Positions 1-8,919 of a stretch of 64,000 bases of DNA are shown here, one piece after another; within the stretch, counting starts at the first letter, position 1; every line of letters begins with the position of its first letter. The translations under genes were made by a program, and so were the position numbers. The DNA is from Fretibacterium sp. OH1220_COT-178 (lineage in GTDB: Bacteria; Synergistota; Synergistia; Synergistales; Aminobacteriaceae). The DNA lies in contig NZ_RQYL01000022.1 in assembly GCF_003860125.1 (NCBI RefSeq), positions 19,206-83,205 on the forward strand. The letters are read 5' to 3'. Below the pieces are notes generated by a model that saw only the letters and a program-made list of their open reading frames with translations, did not search any database and was not told the origin of the DNA.

Positions 1-425
1 CCGCTCCAAATTGGAGCAGCAGCTTGACCGTCTCAAGATCGGTGCCGCGTGAAGCCGCCAATGCCAGGGGTGTCATGGCGCTCAGGTTCTGGATGTTGAC
101 CTTAGCACCGGCTTCAAGCAGTGCCGACACGACCTCGGGAGTATTGTGGACTACCGCCTCGAACAAGGGGGGTGGTGAGGAAACGCATATTCTTGTTATT
201 TTGGTACAGGAGGACGCCATGGGCGTTGACGTCCGCGCCCTTTTTGATCTGTTCTACGACCTCCTCGAGCGCTCCGTAATGGCAGAGCAGGGCAAATTCA
301 TTGGGAGGAACCGGAAAAACTTCCTTCCCATCCTTATTGCCCGGCTGCGTTTCCTCCGCCGTCCACTCGCGTCTGTCCCAAACTCCGCCCCCTTCGGCCT
401 TGTTCCTTGAGTGCACCATGCCCAT
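1..425 (-). pseudogene. ankyrin-repeat protein, frameshifted and cut by the window edge
   Basis: Ankyrin repeats mediate protein-protein contacts; no partner is evident. The ATG at 425 follows a GGGAGG Shine-Dalgarno. A charged N-terminus leads into an ankyrin helix pair (NEFALLCHYGALEEVVEQI, then KKGADVNAHG). At the six-G run 167-172 (six C on the coding strand) the frame breaks. Upstream of it the protein reads in one frame; downstream, two more ankyrin units (EAGAKVNIQNL, MTPLALAASRGTDLETVKLLL) read in another. Removing one C restores a continuous protein running off the left edge. A homopolymer sequencing error or a real frameshift are equally possible. It is the last gene of the minus-strand series that starts near 5.07 kb. 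Confidence 0.65.
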
Positions 426-463
426 CACCCTCCCATGATTTTTGACGAGAGGGAGTATACAGA

Positions 464-494
464 ACCCCCCGCACCGATACTGGGGCAGGGGGGT
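464..494 (-). terminator. hairpin after the PD-(D/E)XK gene
   Basis: A perfect 7-bp outer stem (ACCCCCC at 464-470 with GGGGGGT at 488-494) sits 30 bases past the stop of the upstream minus-strand gene. No long T tract follows, so it may be a weak terminator. A TATACT hexamer at 454-459 (minus strand) just after it could be the -10 box of the ankyrin gene. Confidence 0.4.
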
Positions 495-525
495 AATAAA
501 CCTCACCGAAAGAGAAAGCGCAGCT

Positions 526-1587
526 TTAAGAACCCAATTTACTCCAGGTCTTTTGTTTGAGCAGTTCGGCAATTTTTTCCGTGCTCTCTGGCAGAGGTTT
601 TCCAAGAAAATCTGTTAATTTAAAAATCTTTTCGCGTTGAATCCAACTGTCTATTGCTTTAAAATCCGTCTCATAGAAGTTATCGACCAAGAAAAACCTT
701 TGAGGTGAGGCCAGAAGATTATGCCCCAATGTCTTGGCTCTATCGATAGCTTTTCGAATACGATTCTTCTCCTCATCCGTTGGTCGATATTCAGGTTTTT
801 CAGGTTGGAACGCCAATTTCTCCAAGGAGCCGTTCCGCGATTCCACGACCACGATCTTCTCGATTTTGCCTATGGCCCGAACGGCCTTATTGGCATAAAG
901 GCCTATGTAGCTTTGCCCTTTCCAGCCTTTATCTGCTCCGTTGTAGTACAGATTCAGTTCTTTATTGAGTTCCATGCTGCTGCCTGAAGTATGCGCACGC
1001 ATCCTGTTCTCAGCGTCTGAAATAAGTTCGCTATCATAGCAATACTCTTGATAGTCGTTAATTATTTCTGTTATAAGAGGATCTTTTTCGTCGACAACCT
1101 CGAAAGCAGCTTCTATCAAATCGTCAAACAGAATGTGTTTGTGTTCAACAAATTCTTTATTTTGATCTTTACAGTTTGTATTGAGTTGTGCATTACAATT
1201 CCTGATTAGAGTTTCCAACTCTCTTTTCTCGTTATCTGGCATTGGCCCTGAGGATAGAGTCAACAGCCGTTTATATTTGTATCTTTCATTTTCAAACCCG
1301 TCTAAATGGTTCTCCAGCTGTTTTAAATCAAAGTGATCACCGCGTTTTGTCTCTATAAGGATTTTGAAGCCGGGTTGAGAAATAACGGCGTCTGGTATGC
1401 TTTTTTTATCCTTTTTCTGCAAAGCCAGAGATAATTCAAGGTCCTCGTTTTGAAAGAAACCAAGAGTCCTGAAAAAATTAAAAAATATTCTGGGTGAAAG
1501 ATCGTAAAGCCTTGAAATCAGGAGCAGCGTATTCGCCGTAGCCACATTTTCTTTTTGGTGATAGCGTTGAAAATAGTGCACCTTCAT
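526..1587 (-). CDS. PD-(D/E)XK nuclease-like protein, 353 aa
   Basis: Probably a restriction-endonuclease-fold protein. A nuclease core is visible near the N-terminus: PDAV (P65, D66), then ILIETKRGDHFDLKQLENH with E79 and K81 as the E-x-K part and a helix that usually supports the active site. The remaining 250 residues are charged and mostly helical, without a family I recognise. Base composition is clearly more AT-rich than the flanking genes, which suggests transfer. It lies 87 bases downstream of the DUF2779 gene on the same strand and may be cotranscribed with it. The nuclease fold is an inference from motif spacing; the substrate is unknown. Confidence 0.6.
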   Translation of the reverse strand: MKVHYFQRYHQKENVATANTLLLISRLYDLSPRIFFNFFRTLGFFQNEDLELSLALQKKDKKSIPDAVISQPGFKILIETKRGDHFDLKQLENHLDGFENERYKYKRLLTLSSGPMPDNEKRELETLIRNCNAQLNTNCKDQNKEFVEHKHILFDDLIEAAFEVVDEKDPLITEIINDYQEYCYDSELISDAENRMRAHTSGSSMELNKELNLYYNGADKGWKGQSYIGLYANKAVRAIGKIEKIVVVESRNGSLEKLAFQPEKPEYRPTDEEKNRIRKAIDRAKTLGHNLLASPQRFFLVDNFYETDFKAIDSWIQREKIFKLTDFLGKPLPESTEKIAELLKQKTWSKLGS

Positions 1588-1674
1588 GACTGATCCCCTT
1601 TACAATTTCCAGTCCAAGATTATTCCTGCGTTCTCCCTCGAAAACTCAACAGCCGCACTGCCATGAGGACTGCG

Positions 1675-3657
1675 TCACGCCTCCTCTCCCAGCAAATCCC
1701 TCCATCCCTCGTAGAGCATCACCATCGCCAGGGTGTCCAGCTCGCAATACTTCAGCAGAGCGCTGCGAATCTCGCCACGCTCGTAGTCGCCCATTTCCTC
1801 AAACTGCATCCGCGCGTAGGCGGTCAGGGCCGCCCCTCCGTCGCGCAGTTCGTCGTCGTCGCTCAACAGGCGAAGGTCCTTGTCCGAAGCATCCCGAAAC
1901 ATCCGCGGCAGACGCCTGTAGGGATCCAGGACAATCCCATTCTCCATCTCCACCCAACGCCAATCCTTGAAGTTCAGGCTTCGTATTCCGCCCGCGGCCC
2001 CGTAGATCGGCCGGGAATACTTCTCCTGAAGGAAGCGCGACCGGTTCAGGATGGCGGGCAGAACCTGCTTGATGGAGTTGGAGCCCCCGGTCGCCGGGTC
2101 GTAGTAATAGCGTTTGACCAGTTCCCACAGGTCCACCATGTCGCGTTCGCCCTCCCAGGGCTTTACAGCATTCTTCACGGAATGGGTGATCGATCGGATG
2201 AAGGCACAAAGCTCCTCCCTGTCCGGAATCGAGGCGTCCGCAAGAAGCTGGTTGTGGATCAGGTTCAAGAATGTATTCTCGTGGTTGGAGTAACGAAAGA
2301 TGGTCCCGGAGTCCCGATCCAGCTCCTCTCGAAGCCGCCTCAGGAATGCGTAGTTGGGAAAGATACCGCGCTCCGTATTCAGATACTCCCCGCAGTGCTC
2401 CACCGTTCCGTCCCGATGGACCGCATGATGCGAAAATTGGAAGGCTATCCCCTCGTAGGGACGCCGTCCGGCGTTGAAGGGGATAGCGACCATGGTCGTT
2501 TCGAAGTCGATAAAATGGAGGGGAAAACACCAGCCAGCCATCTCCCGACGGAGGTTCTCCCGGTCGATCCAAGCGGATCGGTCACCGTTTCGGTGCTTCT
2601 CCACCTGCATCCACTGGCGCTCACTGGGCGAAAGTCCCGGCTTTCCGTCGGGGTGCGGGGCCACGTCCTCCTTTCCAAGGTCGGTCATCCTCACCTTGCC
2701 GGCCTTGAGCAAGTCGGATTTTCGTCTGAAATTCCAGATGTTCAGCACGGTCTCGGTCTCAAAGTCCTTTGCCTTCCACCCCAGGCAGTCCCGCCAACAC
2801 TCTTTTTTCCCATTCTTCAGTCCTGCGGCTTCCTCCTCGGGCGTGGCCTGAAACTCGCAGCCCGCGCAGGCTGTCGATACGGGAACGGAAATTTTGATGT
2901 CGGAGGCGTAGTGATGGGCATAAAAATCCACCATGGCCTCAAACGTCATTTCTTTGTCCGCCTGCGCATATATTTTGTCGCACAGGTCGTCCACGTTTAC
3001 ATGACAAAGGATGGAGGGGAACAGGTCCGCATCGCTCAGGCCGGGATCGGTCACAACGGACTTCCGGCCGTCCTGGCCCCGCACGACCCGGAATTTCTGG
3101 TTCAATCCGTCCCGCGGGCAGAGCGCGGATTTGTCCGCCATCGTCAGATGGGCTCGCACCGTATATTGCGGCAATGCTCGACAGACGACGTATTTCTGAA
3201 AGGCAACGTCGTAAAGATAGGGTCTCCAGGAGGATGTGATCCCGCCCTGTTTTCCCAGAAAAGGAGAGCTCCCGTACGAATCGAAGGACTTGGCCTTCAC
3301 CTCGTAGAGGTCGAGGCGTTCCCCCTTCTTCACCAGAATATCGGCGCGGATAAAGAAATTGTCGACGGCAAAGGCGGCCTCGTAGAGCGTCACCTGCTCC
3401 TTCCGCAGATGCTCGTGGGTCCGAGCCAGAGCCTGCTCGGTGTCCAGAGTATCGATCTCATATCCACCCGGAAAGGAGCGTTTCGCCAGCTCCCCCACCT
3501 GAAAGCCTCCCTCCGCCAGGGCGAGAAGAAAACTGTCGTCCAGGCTTTGGTTGGCGTACTCGGGCTTGCCCGTGTAAAAGAGCTTGGCGGGACACTCCAG
3601 AGCGAGCTTGAAGCGGGATTTCGTCAGGCAGCGGGTCAATCCGTATCCCTCCGTCAT
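1675..3657 (-). CDS. DUF2779 protein: Cas4-like nuclease fused to DEDD exonuclease
   Basis: 660 aa from the ATG at 3657, which clears the upstream WYL gene by 28 bases; a longer frame would overlap it. The N-terminus (LTKSRF..LECPAKLFY, C22) and a PD-(D/E)XK core (D106, E119, K121 in LYEVKAK) resemble Cas4/AddB-type nucleases. Cysteines C264, C267, C287 and C291 could complete an Fe-S site with C22. The C-terminal half is DUF2779, with a DEDD-exonuclease look: HFIDFETT (D384, E386) and YCELDTLAM (D641). It is thus a likely two-headed nuclease. Pairing with a WYL regulator suggests a defence or DNA-repair role, but the substrate is not known. Confidence 0.8.
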   Translation of the reverse strand: MTEGYGLTRCLTKSRFKLALECPAKLFYTGKPEYANQSLDDSFLLALAEGGFQVGELAKRSFPGGYEIDTLDTEQALARTHEHLRKEQVTLYEAAFAVDNFFIRADILVKKGERLDLYEVKAKSFDSYGSSPFLGKQGGITSSWRPYLYDVAFQKYVVCRALPQYTVRAHLTMADKSALCPRDGLNQKFRVVRGQDGRKSVVTDPGLSDADLFPSILCHVNVDDLCDKIYAQADKEMTFEAMVDFYAHHYASDIKISVPVSTACAGCEFQATPEEEAAGLKNGKKECWRDCLGWKAKDFETETVLNIWNFRRKSDLLKAGKVRMTDLGKEDVAPHPDGKPGLSPSERQWMQVEKHRNGDRSAWIDRENLRREMAGWCFPLHFIDFETTMVAIPFNAGRRPYEGIAFQFSHHAVHRDGTVEHCGEYLNTERGIFPNYAFLRRLREELDRDSGTIFRYSNHENTFLNLIHNQLLADASIPDREELCAFIRSITHSVKNAVKPWEGERDMVDLWELVKRYYYDPATGGSNSIKQVLPAILNRSRFLQEKYSRPIYGAAGGIRSLNFKDWRWVEMENGIVLDPYRRLPRMFRDASDKDLRLLSDDDELRDGGAALTAYARMQFEEMGDYERGEIRSALLKYCELDTLAMVMLYEGWRDLLGEEA

Positions 3658-3685
3658 CAATGCCGCATCGTTTCGCCGTTTCGCA

Positions 3686-4702
3686 TCAGAGGCCGTAGCG
3701 TTCGGCCATCTTTTTGATATCATCCACGACCTGTTCCCGCAGTTTACGCGGGGAGACCACCTCACAGTGGTTGCCGAACTGCAGGGCAAAGAAGCGCATC
3801 CCCTCCAGGGCAGCGGTGACGCGAACCTCCATCCGGTCATCATCGAGCACGCGCATGGCGGCCCGGCTCCCGAAGGCGTCCAGCACGTCGCCCGCGCAGG
3901 AGCGGGACATCCTCAGCACCACCGTCACGGGTTTTCCCCCGAACATGAAGTGGTGTTCCTGGGCGTAGAGCGCCGCGTCGAAGCTCTTGCCGTCCCGATA
4001 GCCCGGAAGGCTTCCGATGGGACGGGCGCCGTCGTCCAGAACCGTGACGTCCGTCATGCGGTCGATCCGGTAATGGGTGAGGTTGTCGTAGCCGCCGTAG
4101 CAGCCGACCAGGTAATATTGGCCGTTGGTGCAGATCATGGCGAAGGGGTGCACGACATAGGGGCGATCGCCCCGGGGTGACAGTTCCCCGTTGACTCCGA
4201 TGGAGTTCAGGACGAAACGGAGCTGTTTTCGGTTTTCTATGGCCGCCTCGATGCGCTCCAGGTTCTCGAAGAACGCCCGGTTTCGATGGTGGGGCCAGAG
4301 GGGCAGGGAGTGGACGTGACGGAGGCGTCCTCTGAAGTGGCGGTTGACCAGGTCGGCCAGCTTTTGGATCAGGATGCCGGCTTCCTCCTGCGGGATGTAC
4401 TTGGAGGACAGCACGCTGTCGATGAGGACCCGCAGCTCGACGTCCGAGAACTCCCGAGTCCGCAGATACGCGCCCCGACCGTTCTCCTCGTAGGTGCTGA
4501 TGTCCCAGCCCAGCTCGCACAGCAGCGAGATGTTCCGCCCCACTGCGTTGCGTGCCGCACTCAGGCCGTAATCGGCCTCGAGCTTTTGGATGATCGCCCC
4601 GGAGGTCAGGGGATGTTCCTCGTCGGAATAGTCCTTCTGGACCTGGAGGATGCAGAGGGGTAGCGCGCTCCTCCCCCCAATGCTCCCGCCGGCGCAGCGC
4701 AC
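3686..4702 (-). CDS. WYL-domain transcriptional regulator
   Basis: 338 aa. I favour a GTG start at 4702 because GGAGGT lies eight bases upstream; the ATG at 4756 in the same frame has no comparable site. The N-terminal winged helix-turn-helix (LCILQVQKDYSDEEHPLTS, residues about 10-75) is followed by a linker and a WYL domain from about residue 120 (NRKQLRFVLNSI, YYLVGCYGGYDNLTHYRIDRM), with a C-terminal WCX-like extension. WYL domains bind nucleic acid or nucleotide ligands and often control phage-defence genes. It directly precedes the DUF2779 nuclease and most likely regulates that operon. Confidence 0.85.
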   Translation of the reverse strand: MRCAGGSIGGRSALPLCILQVQKDYSDEEHPLTSGAIIQKLEADYGLSAARNAVGRNISLLCELGWDISTYEENGRGAYLRTREFSDVELRVLIDSVLSSKYIPQEEAGILIQKLADLVNRHFRGRLRHVHSLPLWPHHRNRAFFENLERIEAAIENRKQLRFVLNSIGVNGELSPRGDRPYVVHPFAMICTNGQYYLVGCYGGYDNLTHYRIDRMTDVTVLDDGARPIGSLPGYRDGKSFDAALYAQEHHFMFGGKPVTVVLRMSRSCAGDVLDAFGSRAAMRVLDDDRMEVRVTAALEGMRFFALQFGNHCEVVSPRKLREQVVDDIKKMAERYGL

Positions 4703-4785
4703 GGGCGACCACCTCCGTGTGGATTTTTCACAAAAGACGGCTTGTATCCCCGACATTTTAGCAGAAGGATCCGCCCATTCGCCAG

Positions 4786-5070
4786 TCAGACCTTGAGTCC
4801 GTACTCCGCAAGATACCGTTCCGTCAGTTCGAACTCGCCTTTGCTGGGTTGGTGGAGTTTTTTACGGCCCGGTGCCGGGGGCAGGGAGAGGCCGGCCATG
4901 GTCAAAAGTGCCCTGATGGGCGCCCAGTCGTCCTCAAAACCCCAGGGATGGATATGGTCGGCAGCTGTATGACTCTCCTGGTCCGCACAGGTGAGAGTCG
5001 CCCGGATCAAGGCCATTTCCGTATTGTTTTTCAGAACGTCCTCAATTGTCCAATCTCTCTTCATCTCCAT
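4786..5070 (-). CDS. hypothetical protein, 94 aa
   Basis: Starts at the ATG at 5070, with AGAGGAGG eight to ten bases upstream. The small soluble protein opens MKRDWTIEDVLKNNTEMALIRATL and ends GEFELTERYLAEYGLKV. It has no membrane segment or signal peptide, and I do not recognise a family. It lies 83 bases upstream of the WYL gene on the same strand and could be the first gene of that unit. GC content matches the chromosome. Confidence 0.55.
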   Translation of the reverse strand: MEMKRDWTIEDVLKNNTEMALIRATLTCADQESHTAADHIHPWGFEDDWAPIRALLTMAGLSLPPAPGRKKLHQPSKGEFELTERYLAEYGLKV

Positions 5071-5119
5071 CACAGCCCGCCTCCTCTGAAGGACCTTGTC
5101 GAACACCCGCAGCATACAG

Positions 5120-5157
5120 CAGGGGCTGCACCGATAACGGCGCAGCCCCTGTCCTTT
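5120..5157. terminator. strong hairpin terminator after the amidohydrolase
   Basis: A ten-bp perfect stem (CAGGGGCTGC at 5120-5129 with GCAGCCCCTG at 5142-5151) encloses a second CCG-ATAA-CGG stem. On the plus strand it is followed by TCCTTTTAT. It lies just past the stop of the minus-strand amidohydrolase (5191) and upstream of the 94-aa gene, so it separates the two units. Confidence 0.7.
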
Positions 5158-5190
5158 TATCGACCCCTGCCGAATTTTATCCGGATCCGG

Positions 5191-6444
5191 CTACTTTCCT
5201 GCACAACACTTGACGAAAGCGCCCTCCTTCATGATGACCTCCATCTTCTCCACCGCCACGTTGCGGATGTTCTCCAGCGGGTTGCCGGAGAGCACCAGCA
5301 GGTCGGCGAACTTTCCGGCCTCGAGCGTACCGGTGACGTCCCCCACCTTCAGCATCTCGGCCCCGATCTTGGTGGCGGCCATCAGGGTGTCCATCTCGGA
5401 GATCCCCGCCTTCTCGACGAAGGAGTACATCTCGCCCAGCGCCGTGATGCCGTAGGGGGTCAGGCTGGAGCAGAAGGAGTCCGATCCGATCGTCAGGCCG
5501 ATGCCCTTCTCCTTGGCCTTACGCAGGTTGGCATAGACGCGGTTGAGCTCCTTCTCCGCCACCGTGGCGCCCTCGTACTTGTCGTGGACCTCGGGAATGT
5601 AGGGCGGGGCGTAGGTCTTGAACCACTCGTTCAGGAACTGGATCGTGGGACAGAAGTAGATGCCCTTCTTCGCCATGATGTCCAGGCACTCGTCGTTGAG
5701 GGTCTGACCGTGGATGATCAGGTGAACGCCCGCCTTGGCCGAGTCCAGCGCGCCGCCGTACCCCTCTGCGTGGGACCACACGGGGATGTGCACCATGGCG
5801 CACTCGTCCACCACCGCCTGAATCTCCTCGAACGTGTAGTGCTGATCCAGCTTCTGGTCCCAGCGCCAGATGCCGCCGCCCGTGGACCAGATCTTGATCG
5901 CGTCAGGATTGTCGCGCAGGCGCCTGCGGACGGCCTTGCGCAGGTCCCAGGGACCGTCCACACGCTCGGCCCAGGGATGGGACTCGTCGTTGTAGTAGGA
6001 CGGCAACTTGTGGCTGTCGCCATGGCCGCAGGTGCGGCAGAATCCCAGACCGGTCCCCACTACACGCGGCCCCGTCATGACGCCCGCCTCGATCATGTCG
6101 CGGATCTGAAGCCCGGATCGGGAGATCTCGCCCACCGTGGTGAGCCCGCGCTCGAGGCACTCGTGCGCCTGCTGCACCGCCACGACCGTCTTCTGGACGA
6201 CGTTCTCGAGCACCCAGTCGCTGTCGTCGTCGGTGAGGTTTCCGGAGAAGTGCAGGTGGGCGTCGACCAATCCCGGCATGATCGTCTTACCCGACACGTC
6301 GATCTTCTTGTAGTCCCCTCCGACCTCCTTCTTCGGCCCCGCGTACTCGATCCTGCGGTCGTCCACCAAAACCAGGGAATCCTTTACGGGCTGAACTCCC
6401 GTACCATCGATCAGCAACGCTCCCACAAACGCCGTCTTAGCCAT
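5191..6444 (-). CDS. metal-dependent amidohydrolase
   Basis: 417 aa, cytoplasmic. The N-terminal beta-sandwich strand (ALLIDGTGVQPVKDSLVLVDD) and the hallmark PGLVDAHLHF (H63, H65) place it in the amidohydrolase superfamily, close to imidazolonepropionase/prolidase-like enzymes. Further metal-site candidates are the His in WSHAEGYGG and LIIHGQTL and the Asp in IGSDSF. The C-terminus (GTLEAGKFADLLVLSGNPLENI) is the usual closing sandwich. Such enzymes hydrolyse cyclic amides, dipeptides or N-acyl compounds. It lies 90 bases downstream of an APC permease on the same strand, which suggests that the permease imports its substrate. GGAGGG precedes the start. Confidence 0.88.
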   Translation of the reverse strand: MAKTAFVGALLIDGTGVQPVKDSLVLVDDRRIEYAGPKKEVGGDYKKIDVSGKTIMPGLVDAHLHFSGNLTDDDSDWVLENVVQKTVVAVQQAHECLERGLTTVGEISRSGLQIRDMIEAGVMTGPRVVGTGLGFCRTCGHGDSHKLPSYYNDESHPWAERVDGPWDLRKAVRRRLRDNPDAIKIWSTGGGIWRWDQKLDQHYTFEEIQAVVDECAMVHIPVWSHAEGYGGALDSAKAGVHLIIHGQTLNDECLDIMAKKGIYFCPTIQFLNEWFKTYAPPYIPEVHDKYEGATVAEKELNRVYANLRKAKEKGIGLTIGSDSFCSSLTPYGITALGEMYSFVEKAGISEMDTLMAATKIGAEMLKVGDVTGTLEAGKFADLLVLSGNPLENIRNVAVEKMEVIMKEGAFVKCCAGK

Positions 6445-6534
6445 GACACAATCCCTCCTCGAGTCTTAGTTAGCGAATTGAATTGTCGACAGCAGCATCC
6501 AAAGCGCGGTGTCCGATACCCAACCGTTTTTCCC

Positions 6535-7953
6535 TCAAGCAGCTCTTCGACCACACAGAAGCCTCAGGATCAGCCCCAGAGCGACCCAGCCCGCAACGAT
6601 GCTCCATTCCACCGAATTGAGCGCCGCAGGACTGTAGGGGACCACCATCAGAAGGACGATGATGCCGCCGGCGCCGCAGGCCGCCAGAATTCCCAGTTTG
6701 CCTCCAGGCACCTTGTAGGGCCTGGGCAGGTCGGGCTCACTGAAGCGCATCTTGAGGCACGCCAAGCTGACCATCATACAAGCGAAGATGAAGGACAGGG
6801 CGGAGACGTTCGTCAGCGGGACCAACATTTTTTTGCCGAGAAACGGCCCCGCCAGGGTGAAGACGGCCATCAGCACGCAGGCCGTCTTGGGAATTCCCGT
6901 CTTGGGGTCCAGTTTTTGGAAGGCGGCCGGCAGCTGCCCCTTGCGCCCCATGGCCAACATGATGCGCGTGGTGGCACCGAAGAAGGAGTTCATCGGCCCC
7001 ATGGGTCCAAGCGTACCAATGCAGAGCATCGCTATGTAGAGCCACATGTTGATGTTGCGCAGGCACGAGAGCGCGGGGACGGGACTCTTCACGAACTCGG
7101 TCCACGGGATGATCGTCCCGAACGAGTAGATGCAGACCATGTAGAACACGCCGGACGCGAGCAGCGCCATGCTGATGACCTTGCCGAACTTGTTCCAGTC
7201 CAGCCCCTCCGCCGCCTCCTCGGCCTGCTGCGGAACGGTGTCGAACCCGGCGTAGAAGAACGGCGTCATGACGAGCACGGCCAGGACGCCGGCCCAGAGG
7301 CTCACCACCCTGGTGCTCGTCATCGCGCCCTGGACCTGGGTGAAGACCGGCAGAGCGTTCGACGGACCGCCCTTGACGAAGGAGATCCCCATGGCGAGCA
7401 GCATGCCGCAAAGCAGGGCTTTGGCGAGAAACGCCTGAAGCTTGGCCGCCGAGGAGGCCCCTCTGAGGTTCATCATCACCACGTAAGAGGCGAACATCAG
7501 GGCGATGAGGGTCGGAAAGAGGTAGACGTCCGCCCCGAGGATCGTATAGAGCTTTACCGACCTCAGGATGGGGAAGAAGTCGCCGAACATGTCGGAGACC
7601 AGCGTGGAGATGGCGATGGCCTCCCACGGACACAGGATGCCGTTGCCCAGGGCGAGGAACCAGCCGGTGATATGGGACATCGTGGGCCCGAAGGTACGGT
7701 CCACGTACTCGACGATCCCCCCGGAGATCGGGATGGCCGCCGTCAGCTCCCCAAATACCGCGCCGATCGGCAGCAGAAACACCGCACCGATGGCAAAGGC
7801 TATCATGGCGGCAACCGGCCCTCCCCCGATGACCATCCAGTCCCCGACCAGGAGCACCCATCCTGTCCCGATGATGGCCCCAAAACCTATGGTAAAAAAG
7901 TTCCAGTTGGTAAGCGTTTTCTTCATTCCCGGCGCATGTTCCGACTGCGACAT
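6535..7953 (-). CDS. APC-family amino acid permease
   Basis: 472 aa from the ATG at 7953 (AAAGGGGG nine bases upstream); an earlier in-frame ATG at 7992 lacks a ribosome site. About twelve membrane helices are visible. Helix 1 carries the APC signature around IGFGAIIGTGWVLLVGDW, the unwound substrate-binding segment, and GELTAAIPISGGIVEYVDRTFGP follows in the third helix region. It imports an amino acid or amine by cation symport or exchange. It is cotranscribed with the amidohydrolase and divergent from the LytTR/histidine kinase pair, which may control it. Confidence 0.88.
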   Translation of the reverse strand: MSQSEHAPGMKKTLTNWNFFTIGFGAIIGTGWVLLVGDWMVIGGGPVAAMIAFAIGAVFLLPIGAVFGELTAAIPISGGIVEYVDRTFGPTMSHITGWFLALGNGILCPWEAIAISTLVSDMFGDFFPILRSVKLYTILGADVYLFPTLIALMFASYVVMMNLRGASSAAKLQAFLAKALLCGMLLAMGISFVKGGPSNALPVFTQVQGAMTSTRVVSLWAGVLAVLVMTPFFYAGFDTVPQQAEEAAEGLDWNKFGKVISMALLASGVFYMVCIYSFGTIIPWTEFVKSPVPALSCLRNINMWLYIAMLCIGTLGPMGPMNSFFGATTRIMLAMGRKGQLPAAFQKLDPKTGIPKTACVLMAVFTLAGPFLGKKMLVPLTNVSALSFIFACMMVSLACLKMRFSEPDLPRPYKVPGGKLGILAACGAGGIIVLLMVVPYSPAALNSVEWSIVAGWVALGLILRLLCGRRAA

Positions 7954-8192
7954 TCCCGCATGCCCCCTTTCAGAGATTGACTGCACGGCCAAGGCCAGAA
8001 ACTCATGGCCTCAATCGACATCAATTTAATACGGCGCCGCGAGAAGTCCAGCGATTTGTCATCAACAACGGTTTCGGTGCATCGAAACTACGGTACGGTC
8101 CTGCCGGATCCCACCCAATTTAATGATATACTGCACCTGACGGGGGCTCCAACCGCACGACCGCAAACCGAGAGACTGAGGGGGGATCTACG
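7954..8192. promoter_or_regulatory. divergent control region, permease versus LytTR regulator
   Basis: A 239-base intergenic region. On the plus strand a TATACT (8127-8132) is a plausible -10 box for the regulator, but no good -35 box is visible. An imperfect inverted repeat (TTTCG..CGAAA, about 8083-8098) is a candidate regulator site. A GGGGGG stretch before the GTG at 8193 serves as the ribosome site. Confidence 0.3.
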
Positions 8193-8903
8193 GTGCATTA
8201 CGTTGCGATCTGCGATGATAACTCCTGCGATCTGGAACTGCTCGGCGGCTACTTGAAGGAGCTGCGCACCCAAAGCATCAATGTGGGGATCATGCCTTTC
8301 TCCTGCGGACGCAAATTGCTTCAGGCCTATCAGGGCGGTGAGCGTTTCAACCTCGTCGTGCTGGATATGCGTATGGACAACATCAACGGCCTGGACACGG
8401 CACGCGAGATCCGCAAGCTGGACTCGGAGGTCCCTCTGCTCTTCGTCACGGCCACGGCGGAGTACGCCCTGGAGGGCTACACCGTACAGGCCTACCGCTA
8501 CCTGCTCAAGCCCGTGGACAAGGAGGACTTCCTGCTCAGTGCCGCCCACCTGCTGAGGCTGCGGGACTCCCCGAAGCGTTACTTCACCTTCACGTGCAGC
8601 TCCGGCCTCGTGAAAGTCCCCAACGAATCCATCCTTTACTTCGAATCCTTCAGGCGAACGGTCGTGCTCCACACGGTCAAGGGGGAATACAGCTTCACCG
8701 GGCGTATCGGCGAGATAGCGGAAAAACTGGAGAAACACGGGTTTGTGCGCGTCCACAAGAGCTACGTCACCAACCTGAGCCACGTCGAATGCATCTATAA
8801 GGAGACCGTCCGCCTGGACAACGGCTCCTCGATACCCTTGGGAAGGCAGTACGGAAAGACCGCCCAGACGGCGGTTCTGCGTCACGGACTGGACGCGCTC
8901 TGA
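8193..8903 (+). CDS. LytTR-family response regulator
   Basis: 236 aa, GTG start with a purine-rich GAGGGGGG site. The receiver domain (residues 1-115) has the acidic pair DD in AICDDN, phospho-acceptor D58 (LVVLDMRMDN) and conserved K106 (YLLKPVDKED). The LytTR DNA-binding domain occupies about 135-236 (YFESFRRTVVLHT..FVRVHKSYVTNLSHV). Its AgrA/LytR-type architecture fits a regulator phosphorylated by the histidine kinase that starts 16 bases downstream. Targets are unknown; the divergent permease and the downstream Mrp-like operon are the nearest candidates. Confidence 0.93.
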   Translation: MHYVAICDDNSCDLELLGGYLKELRTQSINVGIMPFSCGRKLLQAYQGGERFNLVVLDMRMDNINGLDTAREIRKLDSEVPLLFVTATAEYALEGYTVQAYRYLLKPVDKEDFLLSAAHLLRLRDSPKRYFTFTCSSGLVKVPNESILYFESFRRTVVLHTVKGEYSFTGRIGEIAEKLEKHGFVRVHKSYVTNLSHVECIYKETVRLDNGSSIPLGRQYGKTAQTAVLRHGLDAL

Positions 8904-8919
8904 CACCGGACCTTCGAAC

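Noticed and set aside
1663..3717. A 684-codon plus-strand frame
   Set aside because: Antisense of the DUF2779 gene, whose motifs are clear on the minus strand.
4849..7980. A 1043-codon plus-strand open frame opposite the permease and amidohydrolase genes
   Set aside because: It is the antisense shadow of two well-supported GC-rich genes, with runs of Arg, His, Gly and no domain.
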